DNA from: Nonomuraea sp. MG754425
GTDB taxonomy: Bacteria > Actinomycetota > Actinomycetes > Streptosporangiales > Streptosporangiaceae
Direction of reading: 5' to 3'
DNA length: 56,213 bases
Assembly: GCF_021699195.1 (NCBI RefSeq)
Contig: NZ_SSXE01000039.1
Coordinates: 1-56,213, forward strand
This document shows, one piece after another, positions 24,719 to 36,700 of the stretch. Below the pieces are notes generated by a model. It saw nothing but the letters and a program-made list of their open reading frames with translations. It had not been told where the DNA came from and did no database searches. How positions within the stretch are numbered: position 1 is the first letter of the stretch; the number at the start of each line of letters is the position of its first letter. A program made the position numbers and the translations under genes.

Positions 24719-24777
24719 GCTGTCATGTTGATCGTGCGGGGGAGGGGCGGGCAACGTTCGGTCCATTCAGTGGACCG
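24710..24777. promoter_or_regulatory. Two palindromes in the divergent region between secreted-protein genes
   Basis: TGACAGCATGCTGTCA (24710-24725) is a perfect 16-bp palindrome covering the likely start codon of the minus-strand gene. CGGTCCA (24759-24765) and TGGACCG (24771-24777) form a second perfect 7-bp inverted repeat with a 5-bp spacer. These are candidate operators for the divergent genes at 24221-24718 and 24896-26359. Confidence 0.45.
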
Positions 24778-24895
24778 GGGTCTTCTCCCTGGTCGGCGAC
24801 CGCCACCGGTTTTCGGAGCGAATCTCGCGATCTCTTGCGTTCCCCATGGAGTTACAGATAGTTATTTGCCAACTACTAACAGTGAGGACTGCGAG

Positions 24896-26359
24896 TTGAC
24901 GCTCACACCACCTCTCCGTGCCCTGGTGACGGCGGCCGTCGCCGGGACGCTGCTGCTCTCCACGCTCGCGGCGACCGCCGTCGCCCCCGGGTCGCGGGCG
25001 ATCGCCGACACCGCGCGCAGGCCGGTCCACCAGGCCGCCGGGACCCCCTGCGTCCGGCACGGCCAGGCCAACTACCCCGTCGAGTACTACTGGAAGAACG
25101 CGCTCGGCATGCGGCTGGGCAGCGGCTCGATCTCCGTCACCACCTCGCCCTCGCTGTGGGGCGGCCAGATCGCGCCGGGGAGCACCTTCACCGTCACCCT
25201 CACCCACCGCACGGCCCAGTGGCCGCTGCTGGTCCGCACCTACACGACCATGTGGGACGTGTCGTCCCTGCTGGCCTCCGCGGACATCGTGGGCGGCGTG
25301 CGGAACGGCACGATCAGCGGCAACACGCTGAGCATCCAGTCGCCGGGCACCAAGACCGACCCGGCCCCGGCGGTCATCACCTTCCGCGTCAGGCAGGGCA
25401 CCGTCGGACGCGGCATGACCATCCGCCCGACGGGGATCAGCAGCGTCATCGCCGCCCCCGGCCAGCTCGGCAACAACACCGCCGCGCCCGCCATCCAGAT
25501 CGTGGACGGGCAGTCCATCTCGCCCACCAGGGCCGCCGATGACACCGCCGCCACCACCGAGAACACGGCCGTCACCGTGCCGGTGCTGGCCAACGACACC
25601 GCGACCGCGCCGGTGATCAGCAGGGTCACCCAGCCGGCCCACGGCACGGCGCGGATCTCCGGCGACAAGGTGATCTACACGCCGGACCAGGACCGCGCGG
25701 GCACCGACCGCTTCACGTACACCATCGAGACCGCCTGCGGCACCGGCACCGCCACGGTCACGGTCACCGTCGCCTGCACCCGCGAGCCCATCAACCTGGT
25801 CAACGGCAGCTTCGAGACGCCCGCGGTGAACCGCTACGAGTGGGACATCCCCGACGCCTCCACCAACCCCTCCGTCGGCTGGCACACCACCGCCTCCGAC
25901 CGCAGGCTGGAGTTCTGGAACAGCTCCAGCGGCGTACCGGCGGCCGACGGCCGGCAGTTCGCCGAGCTCAACGCCAACGAGGTCGCCACGCTCTACCAGG
26001 ACGTCCCCACCGTTCCCGGGACCGTGATGACCTGGTCGCTGTACCACCGGGGCCGGGCCGGCACCGACGTGATGCGGGTGCTCGCCGGCGCGCCGGGAGC
26101 CACCGCCGCGCAGACCCCCGACGGGGCCTCCTCGCCCGACATCTCCGACGGCAACACCGCCTGGGGCCGCTACACCGGCAGCTACGTCGTGCCCGCCGGG
26201 CAGACCGTCACCCGCTTCGCCTTCGAGTCGGTGTCGGCGGCCGGCGGGAACCCGGCGATCGGCAACTTCCTCGACGGCGTCGTCTTCCAGACGCCGCCCT
26301 GCCTGCCCATGTCCGGCGACGGAGCCTCCAGGACCGCGACCAAGGCCCGCCGCACCTGA
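24896..26359 (+). CDS. Secreted multidomain protein with bacterial Ig/cadherin-like domain
   Basis: With a TTG start at 24896, preceded by GAGG at 8 nt, the protein has 487 residues and begins with a signal peptide ending near SRAIA. The reading frame is open up to an ATG at 24725, but that extension lacks protein-like sequence. Residues about 45-210 are an unrecognised beta-rich domain. Residues about 215-300 match a tandem Ig/cadherin-like repeat ([15 protein letters not shown], then [28 protein letters not shown]), as in Big_9/VCBS-type modules. Residues about 305-470 look like a jelly-roll binding domain ([33 protein letters not shown]). There is no sortase motif or C-terminal membrane helix, so it should be released. 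Probably adhesive or carbohydrate-binding. Confidence 0.75.
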   Translation: MTLTPPLRALVTAAVAGTLLLSTLAATAVAPGSRAIADTARRPVHQAAGTPCVRHGQANYPVEYYWKNALGMRLGSGSISVTTSPSLWGGQIAPGSTFTVTLTHRTAQWPLLVRTYTTMWDVSSLLASADIVGGVRNGTISGNTLSIQSPGTKTDPAPAVITFRVRQGTVGRGMTIRPTGISSVIAAPGQLGNNTAAPAIQIVDGQSISPTRAADDTAATTENTAVTVPVLANDTATAPVISRVTQPAHGTARISGDKVIYTPDQDRAGTDRFTYTIETACGTGTATVTVTVACTREPINLVNGSFETPAVNRYEWDIPDASTNPSVGWHTTASDRRLEFWNSSSGVPAADGRQFAELNANEVATLYQDVPTVPGTVMTWSLYHRGRAGTDVMRVLAGAPGATAAQTPDGASSPDISDGNTAWGRYTGSYVVPAGQTVTRFAFESVSAAGGNPAIGNFLDGVVFQTPPCLPMSGDGASRTATKARRT

Positions 26360-26366
26360 CGACCTC

Positions 26367-26393
26367 CCGGCGCGGACCACCCGTCCGCGCCGG
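26367..26393. terminator. Bidirectional terminator hairpin
   Basis: CCGGCGCGGAC (26367-26377) and GTCCGCGCCGG (26383-26393) form a perfect 11-bp stem with a 5-nt loop, between the convergent stops at 26359 and 26399. Confidence 0.75.
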
Positions 26394-26398
26394 ACCCG

Positions 26399-26761
26399 TC
26401 AGTGCAGCGGAGCGTACGGCTCCCACAGGGCCGCGAGTGCCGCCACGGCCGCGAGGGCGACGAGCTGCATGACCACGATGCCCCGACGCCGGCGCCACCA
26501 GGCTGCGACCACGGTGACGATCAGGATCAAGGCCGTGACCGCGAACGAGCCGTAGGCGACGGTGGAGCGGAAGGTCATCTCCGCCTGCCACTGCGCGGGG
26601 GAGGGGTCTCGGCCCGAGCAGAGCACGGTGGCGCCGTCGCACAGCACCCCCCGGTTACGTGCCCGGTCGATGGCGAACCCCATGGCCATGAACAGGACCA
26701 CGTTCCCGATCAGCGCTGCGACGGCGGTGACACCGCGCCCGGTCAAGTCGTCCGTCTTCAC
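26399..26761 (-). CDS. Small integral membrane protein of unknown function
   Basis: The 120-residue protein has three hydrophobic segments (about residues 12-30, 66-88 and 93-112). Between the first two is a loop of about 35 residues containing a cysteine pair (VLCDGATVLCSG), likely extracytoplasmic and disulfide-bonded. WWRRRRG after the second segment is a strong positive-inside anchor. No family is recognised. It lies 76 nt downstream of the padR gene on the same strand and may be co-transcribed with it. Confidence 0.62.
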   Translation of the reverse strand: MKTDDLTGRGVTAVAALIGNVVLFMAMGFAIDRARNRGVLCDGATVLCSGRDPSPAQWQAEMTFRSTVAYGSFAVTALILIVTVVAAWWRRRRGIVVMQLVALAAVAALAALWEPYAPLH

Positions 26762-26837
26762 GGGCGAAGCCTAGGGACCGCGGCTCCGGCGCGCATCCCA
26801 CCGGTGCGGCCGGGCCGCTGTCGATCAGGCGGGTCGA

Positions 26838-27404
26838 TCAGGCGGGCCGGTCGGGGGCGCGTCCGGCGAGGGTGCGCGCGGTGTGCAGGCACCACTCGCG
26901 CATCTCGCGCTGGAAGCGGCAGCCGGCCAGGCCCGACAGGTACGGGCCGATCCTGCGCCCCTCCCGCAGGAACGACTCCTCGTCGAGGTCGCCGCGCAGG
27001 CGGACGAGCATCTTCTCGAACAGGGCGAGCCTGGCTCCGGCCTCCCGGGCCCGCTCGTGCAACTGGGCCACCACGGTCGCGGTGTCGAGGAAGTCGACGG
27101 TGTGCACCTTGACGATCAGCTCGTCCCGTATGAGCAGCGGTTTCGGCGCGGCGGCGGCGAAGGCGGCCAGTTCGCCGAGGCCGGCCTCGGTGACGGTGAA
27201 CACGCGCTTGTTGGGCCGCCCCCGCTGGACCACCTCCTGCCCCGCGACCAGGCCCGCGCTCTCCAGCCTGGCCAGTTCCGCGTAGAGCTGCTGCGGGGCG
27301 GCGTGCCAGAAGTTGGCGACCCCCACCGCGAAGATCTTGGCCAGCTCGTAGCCGCTCAGCTCGTCGTCGAGCAGGGCTCCGAGCACCGCGTGCCGCAGCG
27401 CCAT
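26838..27404 (-). CDS. PadR-family transcriptional regulator
   Basis: The 188-residue protein has the PadR winged helix (residues 1-85): LGALLDDELSGYELAKIF, then QQLYAELARLESAGLV and a wing with RGRPNKRVFTVTEAG. A C-terminal Vir_act-type helical dimerisation domain follows. PadR proteins repress by binding inverted repeats around their own promoter until a ligand or chaperone partner releases them. It is divergent from the giant TcA toxin gene with 313 bp between them, which makes it the best local candidate for a toxin regulator. The inverted repeat at 27424-27441 is the likely autoregulatory site. Confidence 0.86.
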   Translation of the reverse strand: MALRHAVLGALLDDELSGYELAKIFAVGVANFWHAAPQQLYAELARLESAGLVAGQEVVQRGRPNKRVFTVTEAGLGELAAFAAAAPKPLLIRDELIVKVHTVDFLDTATVVAQLHERAREAGARLALFEKMLVRLRGDLDEESFLREGRRIGPYLSGLAGCRFQREMREWCLHTARTLAGRAPDRPA

Positions 27405-27423
27405 TCCTATTCACATCCGTGAG

Positions 27424-27443
27424 TAGTCATGAAGGTGACTATA
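27424..27443 (-). promoter_or_regulatory. Probable padR promoter and operator
   Basis: TAGTCA (27424-27429) and TGACTA (27436-27441) are a perfect inverted repeat with a 6-bp spacer. On the minus strand TATAGT (27438-27443) is a good -10, so a bound PadR dimer would cover it. The start codon at 27404 is about 30 nt downstream. Confidence 0.55.
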
Positions 27444-27717
27444 AAGGGCCGCCACTGTCCGGCGCCACAGCGGTACGGCGCGCGTCCGGCGGATGGCCGC
27501 AGCCGGACGTCCGGCTTGTCTGACGGGTCGAATCCGCGCGAGCTGACCGGCCGGGAAACGCCCGCCGCCGAGTTCGGCGGCTCGCCGCCCGTCCGGGGAG
27601 GCGGTATCGGGCTGACCGGCGGACGTGCGATGTCAAGTCCGATAATCCGGCTCTGGCGTGGCGTATCAATGATGTAACCATCCGGGTAGATAGCCCTCTT
27701 CCTCCGGATCGGCGAGC
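27444..27717 (+). other. Upstream region of the giant toxin gene; no gene seen
   Basis: No convincing coding sequence occurs here. AGCCGGACGTCCGGCT (27501-27516) is a perfect 16-bp palindrome, a possible operator. The AT-richer stretch around 27634-27690 (gtcaagtccgataatccgg to tcaatgatgtaacc) is the most likely toxin promoter area, but no clear -35/-10 pair could be fixed. Confidence 0.4.
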
Positions 27718-30700
27718 ATGAGGCGGCCGAATCGGGGGGCTTACATGCTGAGGGGGGACTTCCGCGTGCGCAGTGACGCCTCGTTGCCGAGCTACCAACG
27801 TCTTTTCGGACATCTCGACCTGCGGACGGGCGACGAGGCCCGTTCCGTCCACTCTCCGGCGGCCTACCTGACCGACCTGCTCACCTTCCTGCAGGAGACC
27901 TTCCACGACGTCTCCCTGCTCAGCCGCCGGCCCGGCATCGCGCGGGTCAAGCTCGACGAGGAGGGCACCTTCACCGCGCTGCCCTACCTCGACATCGTCA
28001 ACGAGGTGCTCGAAGCCCTGGTCGGCCCGGACCCGTACGCACGGATGGCCGGCCTGCGCCACCCGCACGACCTGCCCTTCTCCCTGGACGCCGCGCGGTT
28101 CGCCACCTACCTCAAGCACCTGGGCGTGGACCCGGTCGAGTTCGCCCTGCTGTTCGCCGCCCGGATCGACCCCGACCGGGTCACCCGCGACCACCTCGGG
28201 CTGACCGTCGCCGACGTCGATCTCATCTCCGTCGCCCGGCCCGACGCCGCCTCGCTCGCCGCCGCGTACGGACTGCGGCCCGCGCGGGACGGGCAGGAGG
28301 CGGAGCCGGTCTCGGCGTTGTACGACATCGACCGCTTCCTGTCGGCCACCTCGCTGACCGGCGAGGACCTGCGCGAACTGCTCTACCAGGACGCCGAGGA
28401 GGAACGTTCCAGAAGCGGGTTCTGGGTGCACCAGGGCGCGGTGGTGAACGTCGCCGACGACGAGCGCTCGCTCGTGCTGGCCTCCGGCGGCCAACCGCCC
28501 GACGCCTGGCTCGACCGCGCCCACCGCTTCGTCCGGCTCGCCCGCAGGACCGGCCTGTCGTTCACCGACCTGGACCGGGTGGCCGCCGCCGTCTCCACCG
28601 AGCTGAGCCCGCTCGCGCTGCGCGCCGTGGCCGCCGCCGTCCACCTGCACCGCACCCACGACGTGCCGTACGAGCTGATCGAGGCGCTCATCTCCAGGCC
28701 GCTGCCCAAGGAGATCAAGGACGGCCCGTTCCCCGCGGGCGACATCCTGGCGCCGCAGAACCGCGTCTACCGCCGCCGGGTGGCACGTTCCATCGACCTG
28801 CCGGAGACCGAGCTGGCCGAGGTGGTCGGCCGCCTGCGCGCCCGCTACGCCGGTCCGCTGGAGGAGAGCCCGTTCGACCGGGGCATCGACCGCTCCGGCC
28901 TGCTCGTGCTCAACCGGGTGGCCCGGCTGACCCGCGCCCTCGGCCTGTCCGTCGCGGAGTTGTTCGCCGTGATCGACGCGCTGGAGGCGGACCCGGCCAT
29001 CGAGCGCCGCTCGACCTTCCCGGTGCTGCCGGTGCTCGACGGGCGCTCGGGCGACATCCACCGCATGCTCGAACGCGACGACGACCCGATCGCCTCGCTC
29101 TGGCTGGCGCAGACGGTGTTCGAGGTCGTGGCCTGGATGCGGACGTGGGGGCTGTCCGGGGAGGACCTGACCGCCATGCTCGGCGAACCGGCCACCACCG
29201 AGTCGGAGGAGGAGCAGGCCCAGGTCGTCGCCGGGATCGCCGACGGCTTCTCCGGCCTGGCGCTGGCCCCCGACCTGCTGGTCTCCGACCGGTTCGACGA
29301 GCGGGCCGCGCGCAGCCTGTTCGAGGCGCTGGGCGCGGCCGGCGACGGCGTGCTCTCCCCGCACGACCCGCGCCTGCTGCGGATCGACCCCGGCGCGCTC
29401 CCCGCCGCCGCGTACGAGGCGGTGGGCCGGCTCGCGCTGCTGACCGAGGGCGACTTCACCGGGCTCGGCCTGGGCGACCGGCCGGCCGGGAAGATCTTCG
29501 CCAACCTCGTCATCCGGGGCGTCGTCCAGGCCGACGGGCAACTCGCCGACGCCGACGTGCCCGCCGGGCTCGCCCTGGCCGGGGACTTCTCCGCGCACCG
29601 GGAGACGGTGTTCGGGCTGATCGCCGCGCTGGAGGGCACGTTCTACCCGTCCGACCTGGCCACCGCGCTGCCGCGGCTGTCCGAGGCCGACCTCGCCGAG
29701 CTCTACGACAACCTGGTGCACAACGGCTACCTCGGCGAGGACGGCGAGGTCCTCGACCCCGAGACGTTCGCCGACCCCGCGCAGGCCGCCGGCTTCCGCG
29801 TCAACGCGCCGCTCGACGACGTCGCGTCCGCCGTCCGGGCGCTGCTCAGGGAGCGGATCGACGCATGGCGGGCGGCCCGGATCACGCTAGACCCGGCCGT
29901 CTTCGACGAGCTGCGGCTGAGCGAGGAGGAGACGGGCGCGCTCATCGAGAGCCTGCGCTTCAACGGCGTCCTGGACGCCGACGGCGGCTACCGCGACAAG
30001 ACCGCCCTGGCCGCGCTCGACCCGGCCGGACTCGGCCTCGCCCTGGAGTTCCACCCGGTCCGGCGCGCCGTGCTGGAGGGGATGCGGGCCCAGCTCGCGG
30101 CGGTGCGGGCGGACCTGCTGCGGCTCGGCCCCGCCGACTTCGCCGGCCTGGCCGACGACGCCATGGCCGCCCGGGTGATCGGCCGGCTGGAGGGCGAGGT
30201 CCTCGACGGGGGCCGTGTCCTGGAGGACGTGCGCGACGGGTTCGCCGACGCCGACGGCACCCTCGACCTCGGCGAGGGCTTCACCGCCGAGGACGGGGAC
30301 CTGGTCTTCGAACGCGTCGCCGCCATCATCCGGGCGCAGGCCCCCTACCGTCTCGACACCGGGGCCCTGACCGGCCTCGGCTTCACCGACGACGAGCGCG
30401 CCCGGCTGGTCGAGACGCTGATCGAGGCCGGCCACCTGACCGCGACGCTCGGCGTGCCCGAGCGGCGGGCCGCCGCCTTCAGGACCGTCACCGGCGCGAT
30501 CGACTTCACCCTGCCCGGCCTGCAGGACTACGCCAAGGACGTCTTCTTCCTGCTGCACGCCGTGGCCAGGGAGCACGCCGACGCCGCCGCCGAACTGGCC
30601 GGCACCCTGCGCGAGCTGGCCGGGCACCAGCACGACAGCCTGCTCACCCTGCTGCAGGACGTGTTCGGCGTGCCCGGCCCGGTCGTCGAGGCGATCGCCG

Positions 30701-33700
30701 CGGCCGTGACGCCCGCCGCGCTCGACGTGCTCGTGGCCCCGACGCTCGGCGCGCGCACCACGGCCGGCCCCGGCGCGCCGGGGCCGGACTTCCGGCGCGT
30801 CTACCGGCGCATGCGCCGCTTCGCCCGGCTGGCCGCCAAGTTCGCCCTGGACGCCGACGAGGTCACCGTGGCCTTCCGCGACCAGGACCTGGTCGGCAAG
30901 TTCCCCGAGCCGCTGGCCCTGCCGCCCGGCCACGACCGCTTCGACGCGCTGCTGACCGGCCACGACGGCCTGATCCACGCCTTCCACGGCGACGTCTACT
31001 GGACCTACTCCGCCCGCACCCTGGCACCGGACGACGCGCCGCCCAGACCGCTGACCGAACTGTCGCCGCACTTCGCCGGCCTGTCCGCGATCGACGCGGC
31101 CTTCACGCTGCCCGACGGCACCGAGTGGATCGTCGGCCGCGGCCCCGGCCGCGTCTCGTCGTCCTTCACCCGCGAGCCCGGCGGCACCCGCTGGGCCCCG
31201 AAGGAGCAGCTCTGGGGCAGGGTGCGCGACAACTTCGCCAAGCCCAAGCGGATCGACGGGGCCTACGTCGACCCCGAGGGCCGCACCCACCTGTTCGCCG
31301 GCGACCAGTACCTGCGCTACTCCGGCGACGACTTCGGCCAGGCCGACGAAGGCTTCCCCAGGGCGATCGGCGAGTGGTGGCAGGGCGACGTCCCGCTGCC
31401 CGAGCCCTTCCACGACGCGATCGACGCCGTCTTCCACGGGCACGACGGCCGTACGTACGTGCTGTCCGGGGAGCACGCCTTCGACGGCGTCACCGAGCAG
31501 CCGCTCACCGAGCGGTGGGGCCGCCTGCGCAACGCCTTCGACGGCGCCGCCGGCATCGACGCGGCCTACGCCGGAGCCGAGGGCTACCTGCTGTTCCGCG
31601 GCGACCAGGTGGCGTGCTACACCGACAGCCCGGAGAACGACGGCGTCCGCGTGGCCGAGGGCTACCCGCGGCGCGTCCAGACGTGGCGGCAGGACGTGCC
31701 GGCCGAGTTCGCGTCCGGGGTCGAGGCGGCGTTCGAGGACGGCTCCGGCACCGTCCACCTGTTCGGCGGCGGCAGGACCGTGGCGCTCGGCGAGACGGGC
31801 GGCGCGGTGACGCCGACCGCCGGGAAGTGGGGCCTGCTGGCCGAGGTGCTGCCCGGCGGCCGGGTGGACGCCGCGTTCGCCGGCCTCGACGGCCGGACGT
31901 ACCTGTTCAGCGGCGAGCGCTACCTGCGCTACTCCGGGGCCGACTACTCCGTCGTGGACCTCGGATACCCGCGCGCGATCTCCGGCGACTGGGGCGGGCT
32001 CGACCGGGTGGACGCCGCGTTCGTGATGGACGGCGCGACCCACCTGTTCGGGCCGGTCGGGCTCATCCTCGACCTGCCGGGGGAGTTCGGCGCGGGCCTG
32101 GCCGAGGGCACCTGCCCGCCCGCGCTGTGCCGCCGCCTTCAGCAGCACGGCGTCGTCGTCGCCCCGGCGGCCGAGGTGAGCGGGGCCGCGCCCGAGTGGC
32201 GGGTCGTCGCCGAGGGCGGCATCGGGCTGACCATCCGGGTCGCCGGCGGACGCCTCCGGGTGCTCGGCGACGACACCCCGTTCCACGTGCGCTACTCCAC
32301 CCGCGACTACACCACCCCCGACGAGGGCTTCCCCCGGCCGTCGGCCGAGAACTGGCTGAACCTGCCCGACACCTTCACCAGCATCGACGCCGTCCTCACC
32401 GGCCGCGACAACCGCACGTACCTGTTCAGCGGCGACCACTTCGTGGTCTTCGACGACCGGCACCGCTGGTGGAGCGAGCCGAAGAGCCTGGCCGGGCACT
32501 GGGACAGCCTGACCTTCGGCCACGTGGACGCCGCGTTCACCGGCTTCGACGGCCGCACCTACCTGTTCTCCGACGACCAGTACGCCCGCTACTCCACCGC
32601 CGACTACACCGAACTCGACGACCGCTACCCGGCGACGACCACCACCTTCTGGGGCAACGTGGTCAACACCATCCAGCGCACCGGCCGCGTGGACGCCACC
32701 CTCGTCATGGACGTGACCGAGAAGGAGGACGGGGCCGACGTCACCCGCACCTACACGTACCTGTTCTCCGGCGACCAGTACGTCCGTTACCGCGACCACG
32801 ACTACACCGCGATCGAGAACGGCTACCCGCGCGCCCTGTCGGCGCTGTCGGGGGAGCCGCGCCTGGGCGCGCTGAACGTCGTCCTCGACGGGGTGGACGC
32901 GGCCTTCGCCGACCGGCGCACCGTCTACCTGTTCCGCGGCGGCCGGTGGCACGCCGTCTCCGACGGCCCGCACCGCTCCTACGAGCTGCCCGGCGTCACG
33001 GCCGCCTACCTCGACCAGGGTTCGGTCATGGTGCAGACCGCCGGCGGCTGGCGGCGGCAGCACGCCCTGGAGGGCCCCGACCGGCACGAGCCGGTACGCC
33101 CGCCCGCGCTGCGTGCCGTCCCCGCCGCCTACCGCGACGGCCTCGACGCGGTGCTGACCGGGGCCGACGGGAACACGTACCTGTTCAAGGGGCCGATGTG
33201 CTTCAACACGGCCATCGGCAAGGACTACCCGCTCGACGAGGAGTGGGGCCGGCCACGCAACACGATCTACCAGGACGGCACGGTGGACGCCGCGTTCGTG
33301 GGCCGCGACGGCAGGACGTACCTGTTCAGCGGGGACCAGTTCGTCGTGTACGGGGAGGCCGCCGACGTCATCGACGGCGAGCCCAGGCCCATCGCCGCGC
33401 ACTGGGGCGGCCTGACCAGCGTCACGCTGGCCTACCACCGCGACGGCCGCACCTACCTGTTCGAACGCCCGGACGCCACCGGGACGATGCGCCACGTCGT
33501 CTACACCGGCGACGAGGGCCCCTACGGGCGGCCCGACCCCGGCTACCCGTCGCTCACCGACGAGACCTTCTGGAAGGCGCCGGACGGCTTCCCCATGCCG
33601 GACGCGGTGCTGTTCGAGGGGCAGACGATGGTGCTGCTCAGCGGCACGCGCTGCGTGCAGTTCAGCGAGGCCACCGGCATGTGGTCCTACCCGCGCCCGA

Positions 33701-36700
33701 TCGAGCGCGTCTGGCGCGGCTTCACCGTGGCGGGCGGCGACCGGCTGAAGACCGCCTTCACCGCGTCCGACGGGGCCACCCACTTCTTCTTCACCGGCAC
33801 GTTCACCACCTACGCCGGCGGCGCGTTCACCGCGCCCGTCCGGATCCGCGAGCGCTGGGGCCGTTCGCTCAACGCGTTCGGCTCGGCCGTGGACGCGGCC
33901 GTGGTCTTCGGCGGCCACACGTACGTGTTCGGCGGCGGCCGGTACGTCCGCTACACCGGCCCGGACTACCGCTACATCGACCCCGGCTACCCCAAGCCGA
34001 TCGTGCGCGAGCTGCGCAGGGAGGCGGCCTTCGCCGGGCTGCCCGAGTCGTTCGACGACCTGGCCGCCGCCCACGGCGTCACCGCGGCGGTCGCGGGCGG
34101 GCGCACCGCCTGCCTGTTCACTGGCGACGTCGTGCACGCCGTCTCGGCGACGCCGGCCGCGACGTACCCGATCGGGCTGCTGGGCCGGGTGCGCAACACG
34201 ATCGCCGACCGCGGGAAGGTGGACGCCGCGCTGGTCCGCGGGCAGCACACCTTCCTGTTCTCCGGCGACCAGTACGTCCGCTACACCGGCGCCGACTACC
34301 GGTACGTGGACGAGGGCTTCCCGCGCACGATCGCCGGGGACTGGGGCAGCCTGCCGCCCGAGTTCGAGGACGGCGTGGACGCCGCCTTCGCCAAGGACGG
34401 CAAGATCTACTTCTTCAAGGGCGAGCGCTGCACCGCCGACGGCGTCCCCGGCCCGATCGCCGGCCGGTTCGGCCCCGTCCGCAACACCTTCGCCGCCGAG
34501 CCGGTCATCGACGCCGCGTTCGTCGGCCGCCGGGGCGAGCTGTACGTCTTCGCCGGCGACCAGTACGTCCGTTACGCCCCCGGCACGCTCGACGTCGCCG
34601 AGCCCGGCCACCCCCGCACGATCAAGGACGACTGGGGCGACCTGCCGGGCACCTTCGAGGACGGGATCACCGGCGCGTTCACCCTCGGGCAGGCCGTCTA
34701 CCTGGCCAAGGACGACCAGTACGTGCGCTACTCCGGCCGCCTGACCGCCGTGGACCGCACGTTCCCGCAGCCGTTCCGGCACCGCTGGTCCGACGCGGCC
34801 GACTACCGGCTGAGCGACGTGCACACCATCGTCGCCTTCGCCGACCTCAGCCACCGCCACCCCGGCCTGGCCGAGCTGCTGGCGCGCGGCGCGGCCGACC
34901 CGTACGAGCGGCTGTGCGCGCTGTTCCCGTGGGAGCTCGACGAGCTGCGCTGGGTCAAGCGCAACGCGGGCCTGATCACCGCGTTCCCCGAGGAGGAGGA
35001 CCGGTTCGAGATCGAGTTCGTGCTCAAGCTCGTCCGCCTGTTCGCGGTGGCCGCCAAGATGGGCGCGGGCCCGTCGGCGCTGCACGAGGCCACCGCCGAC
35101 ACCCTGGCGGCGCTGCTGCCCGAGGCGGCCGTCCCGATCGCGCACGACGCCCTCAACGTGCTCAAACGCGACGCGCTGGTGGCCGCGGCGCTGCACCTGC
35201 ACCCCGAGCCGGCCGCCGACGCCGCCACGATCTACGAGCAGACCCTCGTGGACGTCGAGACGGGCCCCGAGGCCACCACCTCCCGGGTCCGCGAGGCCAT
35301 CGCCGCCACCCAGCTCTACCTGCACCGCTACCTGCTCGACCTGGAGACGCTGCCCGCCGGGCAGGAGGTCAAGCAGAGGCTGCGCACCTGGTGGCAGTGG
35401 CTGAAGAACTACCGGATCTGGGAGGCCAACCGGAAGGTCTTCCTCTACCCCGAGAACTACCTGCGGCCCGAGCTGCGCGACACCAAGACGCCCGCGTTCC
35501 GCAAACTGGAGGACGACCTCCTCCAGGGCGAGATCACCGCCGAGACGGTGCGGCGCGCGTACATGGCCTACCTCGACGAGTACACCGAGGTCAGCCGGCT
35601 GGCCATCGCCGGCGCGTACGTCTACCGGGCCGACGGCGACGCCGACGGGACCCGGCAGCTCGTCCTGTTCGGGCGTACCCGTACCGATCCGCGCCGGTGG
35701 TACCTGCGGGAGGCCGAGTTCCGCGACGGGCAGCGCCTGTCGGCGAGCTGGGGCCCGTGGGAACAGGTGGACGTGCAGATCGACGCCGACCACGTGGACC
35801 CCGTGCACGCCTTCGGCCGGGTCTTCGTCTTCTGGACGCTCGCGGAGCCCGTCGCGCCCGAGGACTCCGGCCGGACCGTCATCACCGCCACGGCCGACGG
35901 CGACACCCAGAACGTCTCCGCGCCGCCGCCGCAGCACCGGGTGCGCATCCTCTACACCTTCCAGAACCTCAACCGCGCCTGGGTGGCCCCGCAGACGCTG
36001 CCGCCCGGCCCGCCGCACGACGGCCCGATCACCGTCGGGGGCCTGTCGGTGCAGGCTTCGGCCACCGTCCCGGGCGAGGGCAGCCACGACTCGATCGTGG
36101 TGTCCTGCGCGTACGAGGCCGGGGGAGCCGGCCACGCGGTGTCGTACGCGCTCACGCCCGAGCTGTACCCCGTCGAGATCGCCAGGCCCGCCCAGCCCGC
36201 CAAGCTGATCGAGCTCGACAAGGTCTTCGCCGAGCCGGTCGGCGGCGTGGTCCGGTTCAACATGCCGGCCAGGTCGCCCGACGGACCGTGGTTCAGCGTG
36301 GACCACAAGGGCGGCAGCTTCCTCGTCCGCCCGGTCATCGCCGACCCGGGCGAGGACCCGCCGCTGCTGGAGCTCAAGGGCGCGGACGGCGGCAACGCCC
36401 ACCGCCTGCCCGTCTGGGCCGGCATCGACGCCGCCTTCGAGCACGACGGCACCCGCTACTTCTTCAACAACGCCGCCGACGAGTACCTCGCCGTCCCCGC
36501 GGGCGAGCAGCCGGCGGCCACCGGCGAGAGCACCTCGGCCCGCTGGGGCAACGTGCCCGACGGGGAACTGGCCACCACCGGCCAGGTGGACGCGGTGCTG
36601 ACGCGCGGCGAGTCCACCTACGTCTTCACCGGCCGCGAGTACTACCGCTTCCGGGGGCCGCTCACCGACGGGAAGATGGACCTCGGCTACCCCCGGCGGC

